Assembly: GCA_911728435.2 (NCBI GenBank)
Contig: OU452211.1
Span: 10,336,428-10,400,427, forward strand
Direction: 5' to 3'
Source: Apoderus coryli
Taxonomy: Eukaryota > Arthropoda > Insecta > Coleoptera > Attelabidae
DNA length: 64,000 bases
Position numbers and translations under genes: made by a program. The notes under the pieces were generated by a model, which was not told the DNA's origin, did not search any database, and saw only the letters and a program-made list of their open reading frames with translations. This document shows positions 44,912-56,425 of this stretch, in pieces. Numbering within the stretch: the first letter of the stretch is position 1; each line of letters opens with the position of its first letter.

Positions 44912-46870
44912 TAATAATAATAATAAAGCATTTATTGCCCAACAGTTTCCCAATTATAGGACAATGCATACAAAATCAATAACTATTAAATTAATTAAAT
45001 ACACAAAGAAAACTTACAATACATACGTTGACACTATAAATGTTTACACTATACATGTTTCTGCAGCTAACATTTTAAGGTTATATTCTGACGTTGTAAA
45101 AATGCCACATCTACCAGAAATCGAATCAAAATTATTGCACATAATATGTACAGGCGATCTCAATAACACATTAGTTCTAGCTCTGTCTAAATAAAATGTC
45201 GCATTTGATCTAGTATTCAATCTAGGAACTAAAAAATTTATACTTGATAACAAGGAAGAACAGTCTATCTTATCTCGCAATAATTTATATAACATTACTA
45301 ATGAACACTGAATTCTTCTATATTCCAAGCTCTGCATATTAAAACGAGACAGCAACAAACAATGATCGATTCCTCTAACAGGATAAACCCCATCTGTTTT
45401 AAAAACTAGATACTTTAGAAACCGGCGTTGTATTTTTTCGATCTCCAACTTGTGAGCATTATACTGAGGATACCAGACAATAGACGAGTACTCTAGTTTC
45501 GATCTGACATATGTGTTAAACAGAGTAATGAGCACAGAAACACTATCAAAGCCTCTACAGTTACGCATTATGAAGCCATACATACGTGACGCCTCAGATG
45601 TCACTCTATTGATGTGGTCCAGGAATAAAAATTTGTGATCGAATGTGACACCCAAATCCGTGAATGCATGACATCGCTCAAGGTGAATTTCGGAAATGGT
45701 GTACGGATAGTCAATAAGCGTAGCCCTTCGCGTGAAACTAAGGCATTTGCATTTTTGAATATTGAGAGTCAATCTATTATGGTCACACCATGTTTGAAGA
45801 GCATATAAATCACTCTGCAATCCAATGCAATCCGTTATTGTGTCCACGGAAGCAAAGATTTTCAGGTCGTCCGCAAAAAACAACCTGCGTTCCAACAGAC
45901 ATTGATCCAGGTCATTGATAAATAGATTAAATAATAATGGACCCAAATTAGAGCCCTGCGGAACCCCTGAGGTCGCAGAATAAATATTAGATTTAAACCC
46001 GTTGTAAAATACATATTGCTTACGGTTTTGTAAATAAGAGTCACACAAAGCTATCAAGTTCGAATGAAATCCAAACACATGCAGCTTACTCAGCAAGACA
46101 CCGTGGTCCAGGGTATCGAAAGCTTTTGCAAAGTCGGTGTATACAACATCAAGTTGACCTCCACGGTCCAGAGTTTCAGAGATACAGTGAGAAATGATTG
46201 ACAGATTAGTGACCGTAGATCTCCCACACATAAAGCCATGCTGGTTGACCGAAATCAAACGCCTAACTTCCGTGTAAATCCGTTCATACAAGATAGATTC
46301 AAACAGCTTAGAAAAGTTAGATAATAAGGAAATAGGACGATAGTTATTTATATGAGACCTGTCGCCAGACTTAAAGATTGAGACAATTTTAGATTCCTTC
46401 CATAGATCCGGGTAAGTGCATTTGTTTTTAGAATTAGGTCGAAAATTGACTTCAGAGGAGTAGCCAACACGGAAATGCAATCTTTGACAAAGAATGAAGG
46501 AACATTATCACAACCCGAGGTAAATTTGTTCTTAAGGCGTTTGGATGCTGAGAATATGTCAGATAATTCAATTTGACCAACGTGGAAAACATTGGTACTG
46601 ACAGAGCCACTCGGCGCACAGTATTGAGATGAATCAAGAAAGACGCTGTGAAAGAAAGTAGCGAAGGAGTTAACAATAGCCTGAGGATCACATTCGGACT
46701 CACCGTCCCACCACATAGTGTGGGATACGGCAAGTTCCAGACTTGTTATGAAAATATGACCAAAAACTCTGAGGATCGTTCCTAAGAGAATTCTGTACAT
46801 TAGAGACATAGTTACCAAATGCAGTCCTCTGCTCTTCTTTGCACAAGTGTAATAAAAAACTTTGTAAAAC
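44912..46870 (-). pseudogene. CR1-like retrotransposon, 5'-truncated, with 478-aa RT frame
   Basis: The reading starts near 46860 (EEQRTAFGNYVSNVQNSLRN), shifts near 46730 to DPQAIVNSFATFFHSVF and SGCDNVPSFFVKDC, and shifts again near 46427 into the long frame 46480-45044. That frame holds NNYRPISLLSNFSKLFESIL, QHGFMCGRSTVTNL, VVYTDFAKAFDTLDH (motif A, Asp116), GVPQGSNLGPLLF, RRLFFADDLKIF (motif C, Phe for Tyr) and an intact thumb and C-terminus. Because the two upstream shifts lie before the palm, the RT core itself is undamaged. The 3' UTR ends with the inverse of CTGTTGGGCAATAAATGC and an ATT repeat at 44912-44926. Endonuclease and ORF1 are missing. Confidence 0.85.
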
Positions 46871-47772
46871 ACATGATGTACAAAGGTATAAGTGAACGTT
46901 TCAACTAGCAAAACAAAAAATTTGCTCATTCCTGCAAAACTAAAAATATGCATATAAGGAAGCATTTTCGTGGTCAACCAGAAAAATAAATACAATAAAT
47001 TTATACTAAAATCCCATTCTCTTATCAGTCTGGATAAAAAAAAAGCAGATGGCAAAAGGTTTATGAAAAATTGAATGAAATTGTTCGTCTGCATTCTCAA
47101 GTAAATCGAGCTCGGAGGAATCCCAATGTTGAATTTATTTCGGCGACAAAAGCATTTTCCCGCTATTATATAGATATACACATACCTACACATGAAAAAG
47201 TGAAAGAAAAATATAATAACAAATCGCAACATAAAGTTTTAAAATATATATCTATATCTGTGAAGCGAGGTAAAACGTGTGTAGAGGAAAAATTACCTCA
47301 TGCACACATTTTATGAAAGCGCCAACACACAAGGGGAATTCGGCTTGAATTGATGTTCGATTTTAATTTTCAATATTAAGTTAGAAAAGCTTCATTTGTC
47401 AGCTATTGGTTAGGTAGGTCCCTGTGAGACAAAAACCAAATGACACATTTTACAATGCCATTTTTTTAATTTAATTTCTACGTTTGCAGACTGAGTCGTT
47501 TTTATTGGATCAATGCAGATTACATACCGCTGCCTGCTGGTGTCTCGCCTTTTATTTCCAATTTTATGAGTGTAGAATTTTCTTTGTTTCACTTTAGCGT
47601 CAAAGATTGCATGGTATGTTGTTTGATAAAAAGTAATGTCGAACGATTATGTTTAACTTGTATTAAAAAAAAAACAACACACATCGGAAAAAGGATTTAT
47701 TCGTCTTTTGCTTCTGATTTTAAGAGAACATGTTAGTTATAACATAAATATTTTTCGAGTTTGTCAAATAAA
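46871..47772. other. No recognisable gene
   Basis: The plus-strand frame 47071-47316 (basic, Lys/Ser-rich) and the minus-strand hydrophobic reading over the same DNA match nothing I know. Confidence 0.4.
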
Positions 47773-48662
47773 GGGTGCTTTTTTATAGAGGTATAGAACT
47801 TTGAAATGGAATAAAACAAATATGGTTTTTTAAATTGACATGAAATTTACTTTATTCGAAAGATAATATTCTGGCATTATAATTTAAATATGACTTCTGG
47901 CATATGACCGCCACGGCTGGCTCGGACGTTGTCTAATCTGAAGGTCCAATTTCGATGACTTTTTCCAATATTTGTGGCGAATGTTGTCCTCCAAGTGGTC
48001 AATCGACTTCACATATCCCCACAGACAATAATCTAGCGGCGTTAAATCGCACGATCTTGGAGTCCAATTCACGGGTTCGCAACGTGAAACTATGCGGTTA
48101 CCAAACATTTCCTTCAATAAATCAATTGTGGCACAAGCTGTGTGACATTTTGCGGCGTCTTCTTGAAACCACAGCTCCTGCACATCATGTTTGTTCAATT
48201 GATGACCGAAAAAGTCAGTAATCATGGCTCTGTAGCGGTTACCATTGACTGTAACCTTCTGACCAGCATCGTTTTTAAAGAAGTACGGACCAATGATTCC
48301 ACCAGCCCATAAAGCACACCAAACAGTCAGTTTTTCTGGATGTAACGGTGTCTCAAGATACACTTACTATCTACGCCTTGCTAGGTGATCGTGTAGCTTC
48401 AATTGTTGCACGAGTTGGATTTTGTAATTAATTGCTCTGATGGACGATTATGTTGACCGTGCACGATACGTATTTCGAACAGAACCATGATTTTCAAAAT
48501 AAATTTTCACAATTTGGAAGCGTTGTTCAGGCGTCAGTCTATTCACGTTGAAATGCCAAACCAAACTAAACATAAATCACTTAACAGCTGACAAAATGAC
48601 CGCCAGTTAAACAATTGTTGCCATCTTAAAGTTCTATAGGTACCTCTATAAAAAAAATACCA
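47773..48662 (-). mobile_element. Deleted IS630/Tc1-type element with terminal repeats
   Basis: The left end GGGTGCTTTTTTATAGAGGT and the right end (inverse of GGTATTTTTTTTATAGAGGT) match over about 38 bp, continuing ATAGAACTTT. The element is about 890 bp, whereas an autonomous one should be 1.2-1.3 kb, so its interior is deleted. The transposase remnant inside runs on the minus strand. Confidence 0.8.
47884..48570 (-). pseudogene. IS630/Tc1-type transposase with internal deletion
   Basis: The N-terminus is recognisable at 48560-48470 (NRLTPEQRFQIVKIYFENHG, SVRNTYR), a DUF4817/HTH start. The reading then breaks at a stop and a deletion and picks up as AINYKIQLVQQLKLHDH. The frame 48363-47884 carries LTVWCALWAGGIIGPYFFKN, ELWFQEDAAKCHTA (second catalytic Asp) and SCDLTPLDYCLWGYVKS (third catalytic Asp), with 41 residues between these two, as in the intact transposase. 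The FSDE block with the first Asp is deleted, so it cannot act. Confidence 0.8.
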
Positions 48663-48811
48663 CAGTAAACTCTGATCCAAAACTGTTCCCAGGCACTCCG
48701 ATTTCTCGACGCCAATGCAGCCGGCGTGGTATCCTCTGCAAAACATACTAAAAACTAATTAACACCAATTCTTCTCTAGCGTAAAATTGTCTTCCTTCGC
48801 TGTAAACTTGT

Positions 48812-49562
48812 TACCTCATCCAGCCCCATAAGTCTTCTATTCCATAATATTTAAATCTTAGGAAAGAGCAAGCAGTTCCAGAATCAATATTGTTGTAGTT
48901 CATCCATGTGTTGATTATTATTGCTGTATGAATTGGCGCATTATCACGTTTGAAGTCCATTGTTCATCAGGCAATATTAGGGACTTGTCTCTGGAGCAAC
49001 TGCAGGAACCTTTGAGCAATCTATCTTCCTTCCAGAATCTTTAGTCCCATTGCTCCTCGCCTTGAAATCGCACCCCAAACCATTACTGATCCAGCTCGGC
49101 TATTATGATGTGATAAAAATTGTTCTGCCAAACTCAAATCGTGAAAATAATATTGAAAGCCATCAGGTCCTTCCAAATTAAACTTATTTTCATCACTGAA
49201 GACAAAATTTGGTTAGCAGTAGTACAGGAGTTTCACGCTATCCGCAAAATCGCATAACGTTCCCTTGCTGTTATTGCCGTTAGCGATATTTCGACTCGAG
49301 TAGCATTCTGCTCGAAAAGTTTGGATCCTGTTTGTTCTAAACATAAAGTTCTTCCACGACCCATACTCACAACAAGGTACTGTCACAACTTGGTAAACAT
49401 TATGGAACAATTCTTGACTTATTGCTAAGCAAAGTAGTATAATATATTCTACGACCCTCAGCTAAAAATGTTGCAAATCTTGGTGTCAAGTTGATAGTAA
49501 ACGTTATTAAAATGTATAATCTAGAATCACTACGTGAGAAAGATCAAGTGTCGAGCACTGTA
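48812..49562 (-). pseudogene. Tc1-family transposase relic
   Basis: On the minus strand MGRGRTLCLEQTGSKLFEQN at about 49362 matches the MGRG.+L...ER..I start of Tc1 transposases. Around 49215-49010 other frames give SDENKFNLEGPDGFQYYFHD (first Asp) and SRAGSVMVWGAISRRGAMGL. Near 48960-48820 comes FKRDNAPIHTA (second Asp), and then GIEDLWGWM with Glu of the DDE triad. At 49540-49560 the inverse of TACAGTGCTCGACACTTGAT is a typical Tc1 terminal repeat. About half the gene is deleted and frames change repeatedly. A left terminal repeat was not clear. Confidence 0.75.
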
Positions 49563-50627
49563 TATAAAGATAAAAAAAGATCATCGTAGAATAAATGAAA
49601 TGCCATAAAATTATTTCAACTTTTAATAAAATTTAAAAAGGTTTTTAAAGAACAAAAACTATTAAAGAAATCTATTATTATTATTAGCAGAAGTTCCGAA
49701 ATGATAACAGTATCGATGGCCTCTACAAACTGTATATGAGTCTAAGGTGGCTACAGTATAGCAAAGTTTCTAACTTAAACTGGAATCAGGGGAATTCTCA
49801 ATGGCATCAGTAGCCGGATCTGGAACCAATTCGTTATCGTTACTTATTGGTTAAAACGACTAAAACGCGAACACATTTATTGTACATAAGGCTTTATAAA
49901 GTGCGATCGATGGTTACAACCTATAGTGTGAGTTTGATTTTGTGATAAAACTATACAGAGGGAGAGTAATATAAAGTCAACAAAGAAACAATAATTTCGA
50001 AGCTTTATTTCAATGTTTCTCGTCTAATTTGGATAATGTTACTTTTCATTGCCATTTTACCATTAAAATCTTCAAAATAAACGTATTTCCATGGGTGGAA
50101 AAGAGTTTTAAAAATGCAAATTGAAGCTGCAAATATGTTTTTACTGTAAAATTGGAAATGAATGCATAGTGAGATTGAAACAGACAACAGAGCCTGTCGA
50201 ACGAGTCAAACTAAATCAAACTCAACTCCCATCGATTCTAATCCATGACAAATTCGGGAAATGTTGCATTCTTTTAAATTTCTCTTGTTTTTTAGTGTCT
50301 TCAGGATTGAAAACTTGTATTTTTACTTGAAGCCTTCCGCTAAAGAAGGACTTTATGTTGTGATCACAAATCGAGGACCAATAAGTCTTGTGCAAATAAG
50401 CTTGCCAAACTCACGTGGTAAGACAAAGCTTATGCCGTACATTTCAAGATTGTTAATTATTTTTGAAGCAACTCCTTTTAGGTCTAAATGCAGAATCAGT
50501 GGTCGTATAGCGTCCCGAGATGGTCAGCCTATTTAACCACTGTGTAATTTTGAAAATAAAAAAATTAAAAAGCTGAGATGAATGTATCAGACCTTCATTT
50601 TTATTTTGAATTAATTTTTTAAAATAA
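49563..50627. other. No recognisable gene
   Basis: The frame 50261-50536 (91 aa) shows no motif I know. No RNA gene or paired repeat was seen. Confidence 0.4.
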
Positions 50628-51245
50628 GTAACATAGTGGCTAACATTACAGTTAGAGGCAAAACGTTACAGCAAGTCGATCAAATAAAATATCTTGGCAG
50701 TATTCTGACAAGTAACGCTGAAAGCCAATCTCAAATGAGATCACGAATTGAACAGGCTCGTAATGTTTTCCAGAAGATGAGTAAAGTCTTATGCTGTAGA
50801 GATTTGGAGTTGCCCCTGAGGATCCGTCTTCTGAGATGCTATGTGTTCTCTACCCTGCTATACGGTTTAGAAGCCTGGACACTTAACAACAAAGACATGA
50901 AACGTCTCGAAGCTTTTGAGATGTGGGCCTACAGACGATTACTAAAAGTAGCGTGGACAGAGAAAGTTCGCAATTCCGAGATTCTCGCCAGAGTACAGAA
51001 GAACACCGAGATTATCGCCACTATTAAGAAAAGGAAATTGGAATATTGTGGACATGTGATGAGGAGCAAAAAATATCGATTGCTCCAGAACATATTCAAG
51101 GCAAGATAGCAGGAAGACGAGCTCCAGGTAGAAGAAAAAGACTGGTTTGACGAGTTCCAGCAAGCTGTTTAGACTGGCATTTGACAAGATAAGAATAGCC
51201 ATGATGGTCACCAACGTTCTGAAAGGACATGGTACTTGAGAAGAA
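50628..51245 (+). pseudogene. RTE-like RT C-terminal fragment
   Basis: The open frame 50636-51109 reads QVDQIKYLGSILTSNAESQS, RSRIEQARNVFQKMSKVL, PLRIRLLRCYVFSTLLYGLE and AWTLNNKDMKRLEAFEMWAY, then KRKLEYCGHVMRSKKYRLL. This is the thumb and C-terminal block of RTE-type RTs and lines up with residues 255-390 of the minus-strand copy at 52374-53558. A stop then leads into GRRAPGRRK and a degenerate final block to 51245. The catalytic palm is missing. The sequence differs enough from the nearby copy that they are separate subfamilies. Confidence 0.8.
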
Positions 51246-52017
51246 GATACTTGATTTATATGGATTATCTTCTTAAAATAAATATATTGTTAGGTTTAAA
51301 AATATATAGAACTTGTTATATATTTTTGAAAAGGGAATTTTAGGGACTGTAAGAAAATCCAAAATTATATAGGATGGACATTGGTTATTTTTTTCTATCT
51401 TCGACAGGAACATGAGTTCCAATAAAAAAACGCTATACAACGCATATTTGTGGAGATATATACTGCAGCAATTCAGAAAGGGTCTCTGCACTTCTGCTGA
51501 AAGAATAGTGACAGACAAACTCTCGAATTGTTATATTTAACAAACACGAATATAAAAGTCGATAGACGAAACAGAAACAAAGAGCTCTTCATTTATTAAA
51601 GGGAGTGGGGTTAATAACCATCGCGCTTGATATGTAGGAATTAACAGTCCAGGCCTGGTATGGCTATATAAAATACTATTTCAGATAACAGAAGTAATAA
51701 TTAAACAACCTGTGCGAGCATTAAAACAATAACGTTCTTCTCTGACTAATTTCCACCTAACAAAATATAATCATGATAATAATAATAATAATAATAAGGC
51801 GCACTGTGGAGAAACAGGCGAATCTACATCGTTATATTATAGAACAACATATTTTGCTATACGCTTGAAGCAATTTTCTAAATACAAAGAGGTAATTATG
51901 AACATTGAACATGTATTATACATGTTCGAAATATTTATCTAAAACATTTTATAATAAGCATATTATCTGGAAGTATTTCATTTTTCATTTAGAAATTTCA
52001 TATTATCTAAATGCCTA
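51246..52017. other. No recognisable gene; AAT microsatellite
   Basis: An (AAT)n run lies at 51778-51796. The stretch 51630-51770 has a TATA-like box (GCTATATAAAATAC), but I could not define LTR borders or a target duplication. Confidence 0.35.
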
Positions 52018-52380
52018 GTGGCACTACATAAACCACATAACATTTGCTTATTAGTCTACGTTTTATACCTCATTAAAACTAACGTTAAAACAATGAAATG
52101 CGTTTTGCATATTAAAAAAACTGTTTTTTATCGTGGATATCGATATCTTGTTCGGGATCAAATCTTAAGAGCTCGATATAAACGTCATCATGTTGAAAGA
52201 TTGAAATTAAGAAGTAGAAAATTATACGGAAGGAGCACATTTTTCTGTGCAGAGGAGTTTCAGTTCAATTTGCATCCAAATTTAGGTAAAACTATTCTAC
52301 AACAGCGTATAACCAGTACACAGCTGCAAGGATGGCAATGTATTGTAAGAAGAAAACACCCAGTCTTGGACATTCACTCT
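52018..52380 (+). CDS. Open frame of unknown identity
   Basis: The frame (52018-52503) is open for 161 aa. Residues 40-120 are unusually balanced and basic, with YRGYRYLVRDQILRARYKRH, FFCAEEFQFNLHPNLGKTIL and QGWQCIVRRKHP. The last part past 52380 overlaps the RT copy on the other strand and is probably not genuine. I recognise no family. AATTTAG/GTAAAAC at about 52286 could be a splice donor. Nothing here resembles the RTE element it abuts. Confidence 0.25.
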
Positions 52381-53558
52381 ACCTTTATTGTGATTTTATT
52401 TCTTTTTATGGTATTAAGCACCTCTCTTTCTTTATTCATACGCTGTAGAACCGCTTCATTCGTCACTCTGTCCATCCATGATATCTTCAGCATTCTTCGG
52501 TAAGCCCACATTTCGAAAGCCTCAATCCTCCTACACATTGCCTCAGTGAGGGTCCATGCTTCCATCCCATAGAACAATATGCTGAAGACATAGCAACGCA
52601 ATATGCGTATTCTTAGGGGAATTCTTAGAGCTCTGTTGGTTAACACTTTCTGGATGTTCTTAAATGATGTTCTCGCTTGCTCTATTCTGCTTTTGATTTC
52701 TTGAGTTAGATCCCATTCTTCATTCACCCAGCAGCCCAGGTATTTGTATTTTTGTACTCTTTCCACTATTTCTCCATTTATGCTAATATCTGTTAAGTTG
52801 TCAGCTATATTTTTGTTTTTGCTGACAACCATCCATTTGGTCTTCTTTATATTTAATCGTAGACCCATTTGTTGGCTGCGGTCTGTTACCGCTGATAACA
52901 GTGTCTGTAGATCATCTTTATCTGTTGCTAGTAGGACTGTGTCGTCCGCATATCTTAGATTGTTGATGACCACTCCATTAGCAATTATACCCTCTGTTCT
53001 GTCTTCGACGGCTTCTCTGAAAATTTTTTCTGCATATAAGTTAAACAGAAGGGGGGAGAGCACACAGCCTTGTCTAACTCCTCTCATAATGGGCACTTCT
53101 TCAGATGTCTGGCCGTTAATTCTAATGTCAGCTGTCTGATTCCAGAACAAGTTGGCTATTATCCGAACGTCCCGACCGTCCAGATCTATATCGTTCAGTA
53201 TAGCTATTAATTTATCGTGTTGAACAGTGTCGAATACCTTCTCGTAGTTTACGAAACAGGCATATACATCTACGTTTACGTCCCGGCATCGTTGTAAGAG
53301 AACCTGGACGCTAAACAGCGCCTCCTTTGTACCGAACCCGCTTTTAAAACCAAACTGAGACCTGCCAATGTTTTCCTCACACTTGCTGTATATTCTGGAA
53401 TGAACGATTTTCAGGAACAACTTTAATACATGGCTCATTAAACTGATTGTTCTGTAATCTTTACAGTATTTACAATTAGCCTTCTTTGGTATAGCAACGA
53501 AGGTTGACTTCAGCCAGTCTTTAGGGATTACTCCGGTCTTGTATATGCAGTTGAGCAA
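52374..53558 (-). pseudogene. RTE-like reverse transcriptase, 394-aa open frame
   Basis: The RT domain is nearly complete: KTGVIPKDWLKSTFVAIPKK, YRTISLMSHVLKLFLKI, SQFGFKSGFGTKEALFSVQV, CFVNYEKVFDTVQHDKL (motif A), GVRQGCVLSPLLFNLYAEKI, NNLRYADDTVLLA (motif C, residues 203-206), then the thumb with RSRIEQAR-type text and RLEAFEMWAYRR-type end. In motif A the catalytic Asp is Asn104 (FVNY for FVDY), so even this open frame should be inactive. The reading stops matching at IKRNK near 52395, without the rest of the C-terminus or a 3' UTR. The copy is truncated at both ends. Confidence 0.8.
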
Positions 53559-53974
53559 GCTTAAACTACCCAGATCTAAATTTAAAGCTCCGAGCCCAAT
53601 TTAGTAGACCTTCTCGAAGTGAGCAAGCACGCTTCACTAGGGGCAGCGACGATTTGGGTGTTGTTACGACTCTTTGGACCCTTGTAGTGAAAACAAAATG
53701 GAGCTTTTAGATCCAATTTAACCTGGAGATGAAACTTTGATTCGATACCTCCAAAGAAGTTCAAGGTTTCTAAGTCAGCTGGAAAGAATCGATTCAGAAG
53801 GAACCTGCTGATTAATTCTGAAGGAAATGGTGTCAATATAACTGGAAAATAAAAGTAAAATTGTAAAGAGATGTTGTGAAATGTGTCAAAAGAATGCTGC
53901 TTTAGCCCGCAGCGATTAAAATTTATTGTGCTGCCAAATTAAAATTCATGTTCACAAGTTGGGATAATATATAT
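53559..53974. other. No recognisable gene
   Basis: The minus-strand frame 53582-53836 shows no known motif. Confidence 0.4.
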
Positions 53975-54870
53975 TGACGATTCGACAGACTGGATGGTCA
54001 TGATTTGGATAACAAAAAGAATGCTGTATTCGAGCTAATAGATTTCTCCAAGGCTTTTGATATGATTAGCTCTGAAATATTGTTTTCAATTTTAAAATTT
54101 TCTCGAGTGCCACTTTAGATTTTTCAAAAGATTATTTTGCCGGAAGGTATCAATAATTTTTTACAGAGACTGGTATTTCAACTGTTGCTAATGTTTCTTC
54201 TGGTGTACCACACGGGTCTATACTGGGGCCCCTACTTTTTTCAATATATACTTCGGGTTTATCTTCTGTTCTGAAATATGGCAAACTTTACATGTATGCC
54301 GACGATAGTCAATTTAAGTATCCGTTTCATCATAATGATTTAGTAATGGGTTCGAATAGTATTAATGAGGATTTCAGATCTATTGTCATCTGTTCATGTA
54401 AGACAAAAGTACTATTATTTAGTCTTTAACATACAGTAGTGTGCCAGAAATTTGGGTTTGTTACTGGATAATGAGCTTCGTTTCATGGATCATATCTCTG
54501 GATGTATAAGCAAAGGATCTGCATCGTTAAAAAAGTTGTATCCACATAGATATATATTGTCGCAATGCATTAAACTTAAGTTGACCTCGCCCTTTCCCAA
54601 GAAAATCCCATTCAATATTAGCTCAACTGCAGTTTACAATATAGAAAGGAATCTGCGAAACGCAATATTTCTTTTACACACAACGTCCGTGGACGTTATT
54701 ACCCAACAGACTTCAAGAAGCCGCAGGGCGATGCTTAGGACTCTGGTCTCTTGGTTAAAACCAAGCATTGTATGTTTTTATTGCGCGGAGGATTGTCATC
54801 ACGAACGGAAGTGTGTTTTGCTTGTTTTGTTTAAAGAAACTAGTTCTTCGTAAAATGTAGACTGAAGCTA
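53975..54870 (+). pseudogene. Jockey-like RT relic
   Basis: In changing frames: NKKNAVFELIDFSKAFDMIS (motif A), then [21 protein letters not shown] text near 54200, YADDSQF (motif C, frame-shifted, about 54297), and in the open frame 54452-54853 GLLLDNELRFMDHISGCISK followed by LKKLYPHRYILSQCIKLKL. These blocks follow the order of a Jockey/R1-type RT. Many stops and at least four shifts are present. The family with the LDNELRF.DHIS phrase differs from the CR1-like copies elsewhere in the window. Confidence 0.7.
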
Positions 54871-56134
54871 AATTCACGAGCCGCCACTGGTTTAAGGGAG
54901 AACGTATTGCGAACTTAATACCTTCCTCTCGTATATTCCATATCTCACACTGTGGCTTTTATCAAAAACTGAAAAAACCATCGTCATGATAATTGGCCCA
55001 TCTGCACAAATGAAATAATAAATCAATCAATTTCGAATGTGATGACGGACCCAATATTTGCACGCCGAATATTCCGCTGGTTAAGCTGTCATCACGGTTC
55101 TATATTTGTTGAATCTGTATATTATTGTACGAGTCAATACCAATCATCAGGGCGAAAGCAAAACGTGTAACCTCCACGGTTAGAATGGGGCACACGAAAG
55201 GAGAATAAGTCTAATCTGCGGATTAAATATCATTATAATGGAAACGTACGCGAAATGTTTGTTAGCTGTCAGTTGAAGGTGGAGAGAATGGGTTCGAAAT
55301 GGAAAGGAAACTGATTGGGATTAAGCGATTGTTATCGATATTAACTTTATTATGTTGATTCGGATTTGATACAAACTACAACAGGAATTTAATTGATAAT
55401 TTTTATGCTAAGAAAAGAAGTTCCTATTATTTTTTTTTATAAAGTTTAAGGGCCATTCCAGCCTTGTGCTGAGATCAAAATTATGAATTTAGCACATGTA
55501 AAGTTATGCCTGACTTATCTGATGACCCATGCGATGCTGATAATGCTGAAGCCCAAGAATTTAGTAGCGTAACCCAAAACAAACTGTGCATACGAGAATC
55601 AAGCATTGTATATTGCTCAAGCTTCTTAAAAAAGTCGATTGTTATCCTATGCTTACCCTTTCTATTTAAACTGGCAACTCTAATTCTAGGAGCATTTTAA
55701 ATAAACATATATATGAATGATACAGGGAAAAGAAAAACAACACGACATGCAAGGGGCGCGATGCTAACGATTTGATGACTGCGCCATTTGTTGGTCAGTA
55801 CGATAACTCCACTGGAAGAATCAAAGATCTTACCCATAAAAATCGCCGAAAATTAAAAAATATCTGCGTAGAATTACTAAATTTCGAGTTAGTTTTTTTT
55901 ATATTTTATTCGTCAGAAATATAAAAGTTGATGGCGAATACGTATTAATCCAAGCTTGGAAAGTTTTGAATGTTTTCTCTGAAAAATAATGTTGACATCA
56001 TGTAACCCACCAATTTAGTAGCATAACTTAAAAGAGAATGTGAATGTAGGCCATTGCTCATTGGGATCATATGAGGGTCTGTCTGAACACAAACAGTATT
56101 CAAAATTTACTTATAGAACTAAATTCAACAGAAA
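54871..56134. other. No recognisable gene
   Basis: The frame 55506-55700 has an acidic start and a hydrophobic end but no family match. Nothing else is seen. Confidence 0.4.
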
Positions 56135-56425
56135 ATGCTATGCCATTTAACGTTCTGGTCCCCTCTAGCCCAAGAGTCACCGTATCCTCCAGATTTAGCC
56201 CCCAGCAACTTTTTCCTGTTTTCAGATCTCACGAAAATGCTTGCTGCAAAGAAGTTTAAGTCCAATGATGAAGTAATCGCTGAAACTGAGGCCTATTTTG
56301 ACGAGAAAGAGAAATAGTACTACAAAGTGGTATCGAAAATTTGGAAAATCGCTATACTTGTCGTATTGCCCTCGAAGGCAACTATGTTGAATAATAAAAT
56401 AGAGTTTTGTCTAAATTTTGTTTTT
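56135..56425 (+). pseudogene. Mariner transposase C-terminal relic
   Basis: YPPDLAPSNFFLFSDLTKML, then AAKKFKSNDEVIAETEAYFD and EKEK (stop) YYK, match the mariner C-terminus (YSPDLAPSDY.LF..L+.ML..+RF.S.E.VI.E..AYF.....YY..GI..L). The third catalytic Asp has become Asn (PSN for PSD). The end LPSKATML in one frame, over CCCTCGAAGGCAACTATGTT, is the L-E-G-N-Y-V-E terminus shifted by one frame. The N-terminal two thirds are missing. Confidence 0.8.

Noticed and set aside
46348..47232. The 294-aa minus-strand frame as a separate gene
   Set aside because: Only residues from about 170 to 275 match an RT N-terminal region; the hydrophobic first half is an out-of-frame reading of AT-rich DNA.
51630..51770. 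Possible second solo LTR with TATA box
   Set aside because: No consistent TG...CA borders with a target duplication could be set.
52744..53139. 131-aa plus-strand frame
   Set aside because: Antisense shadow of the RTE-like RT on the minus strand.
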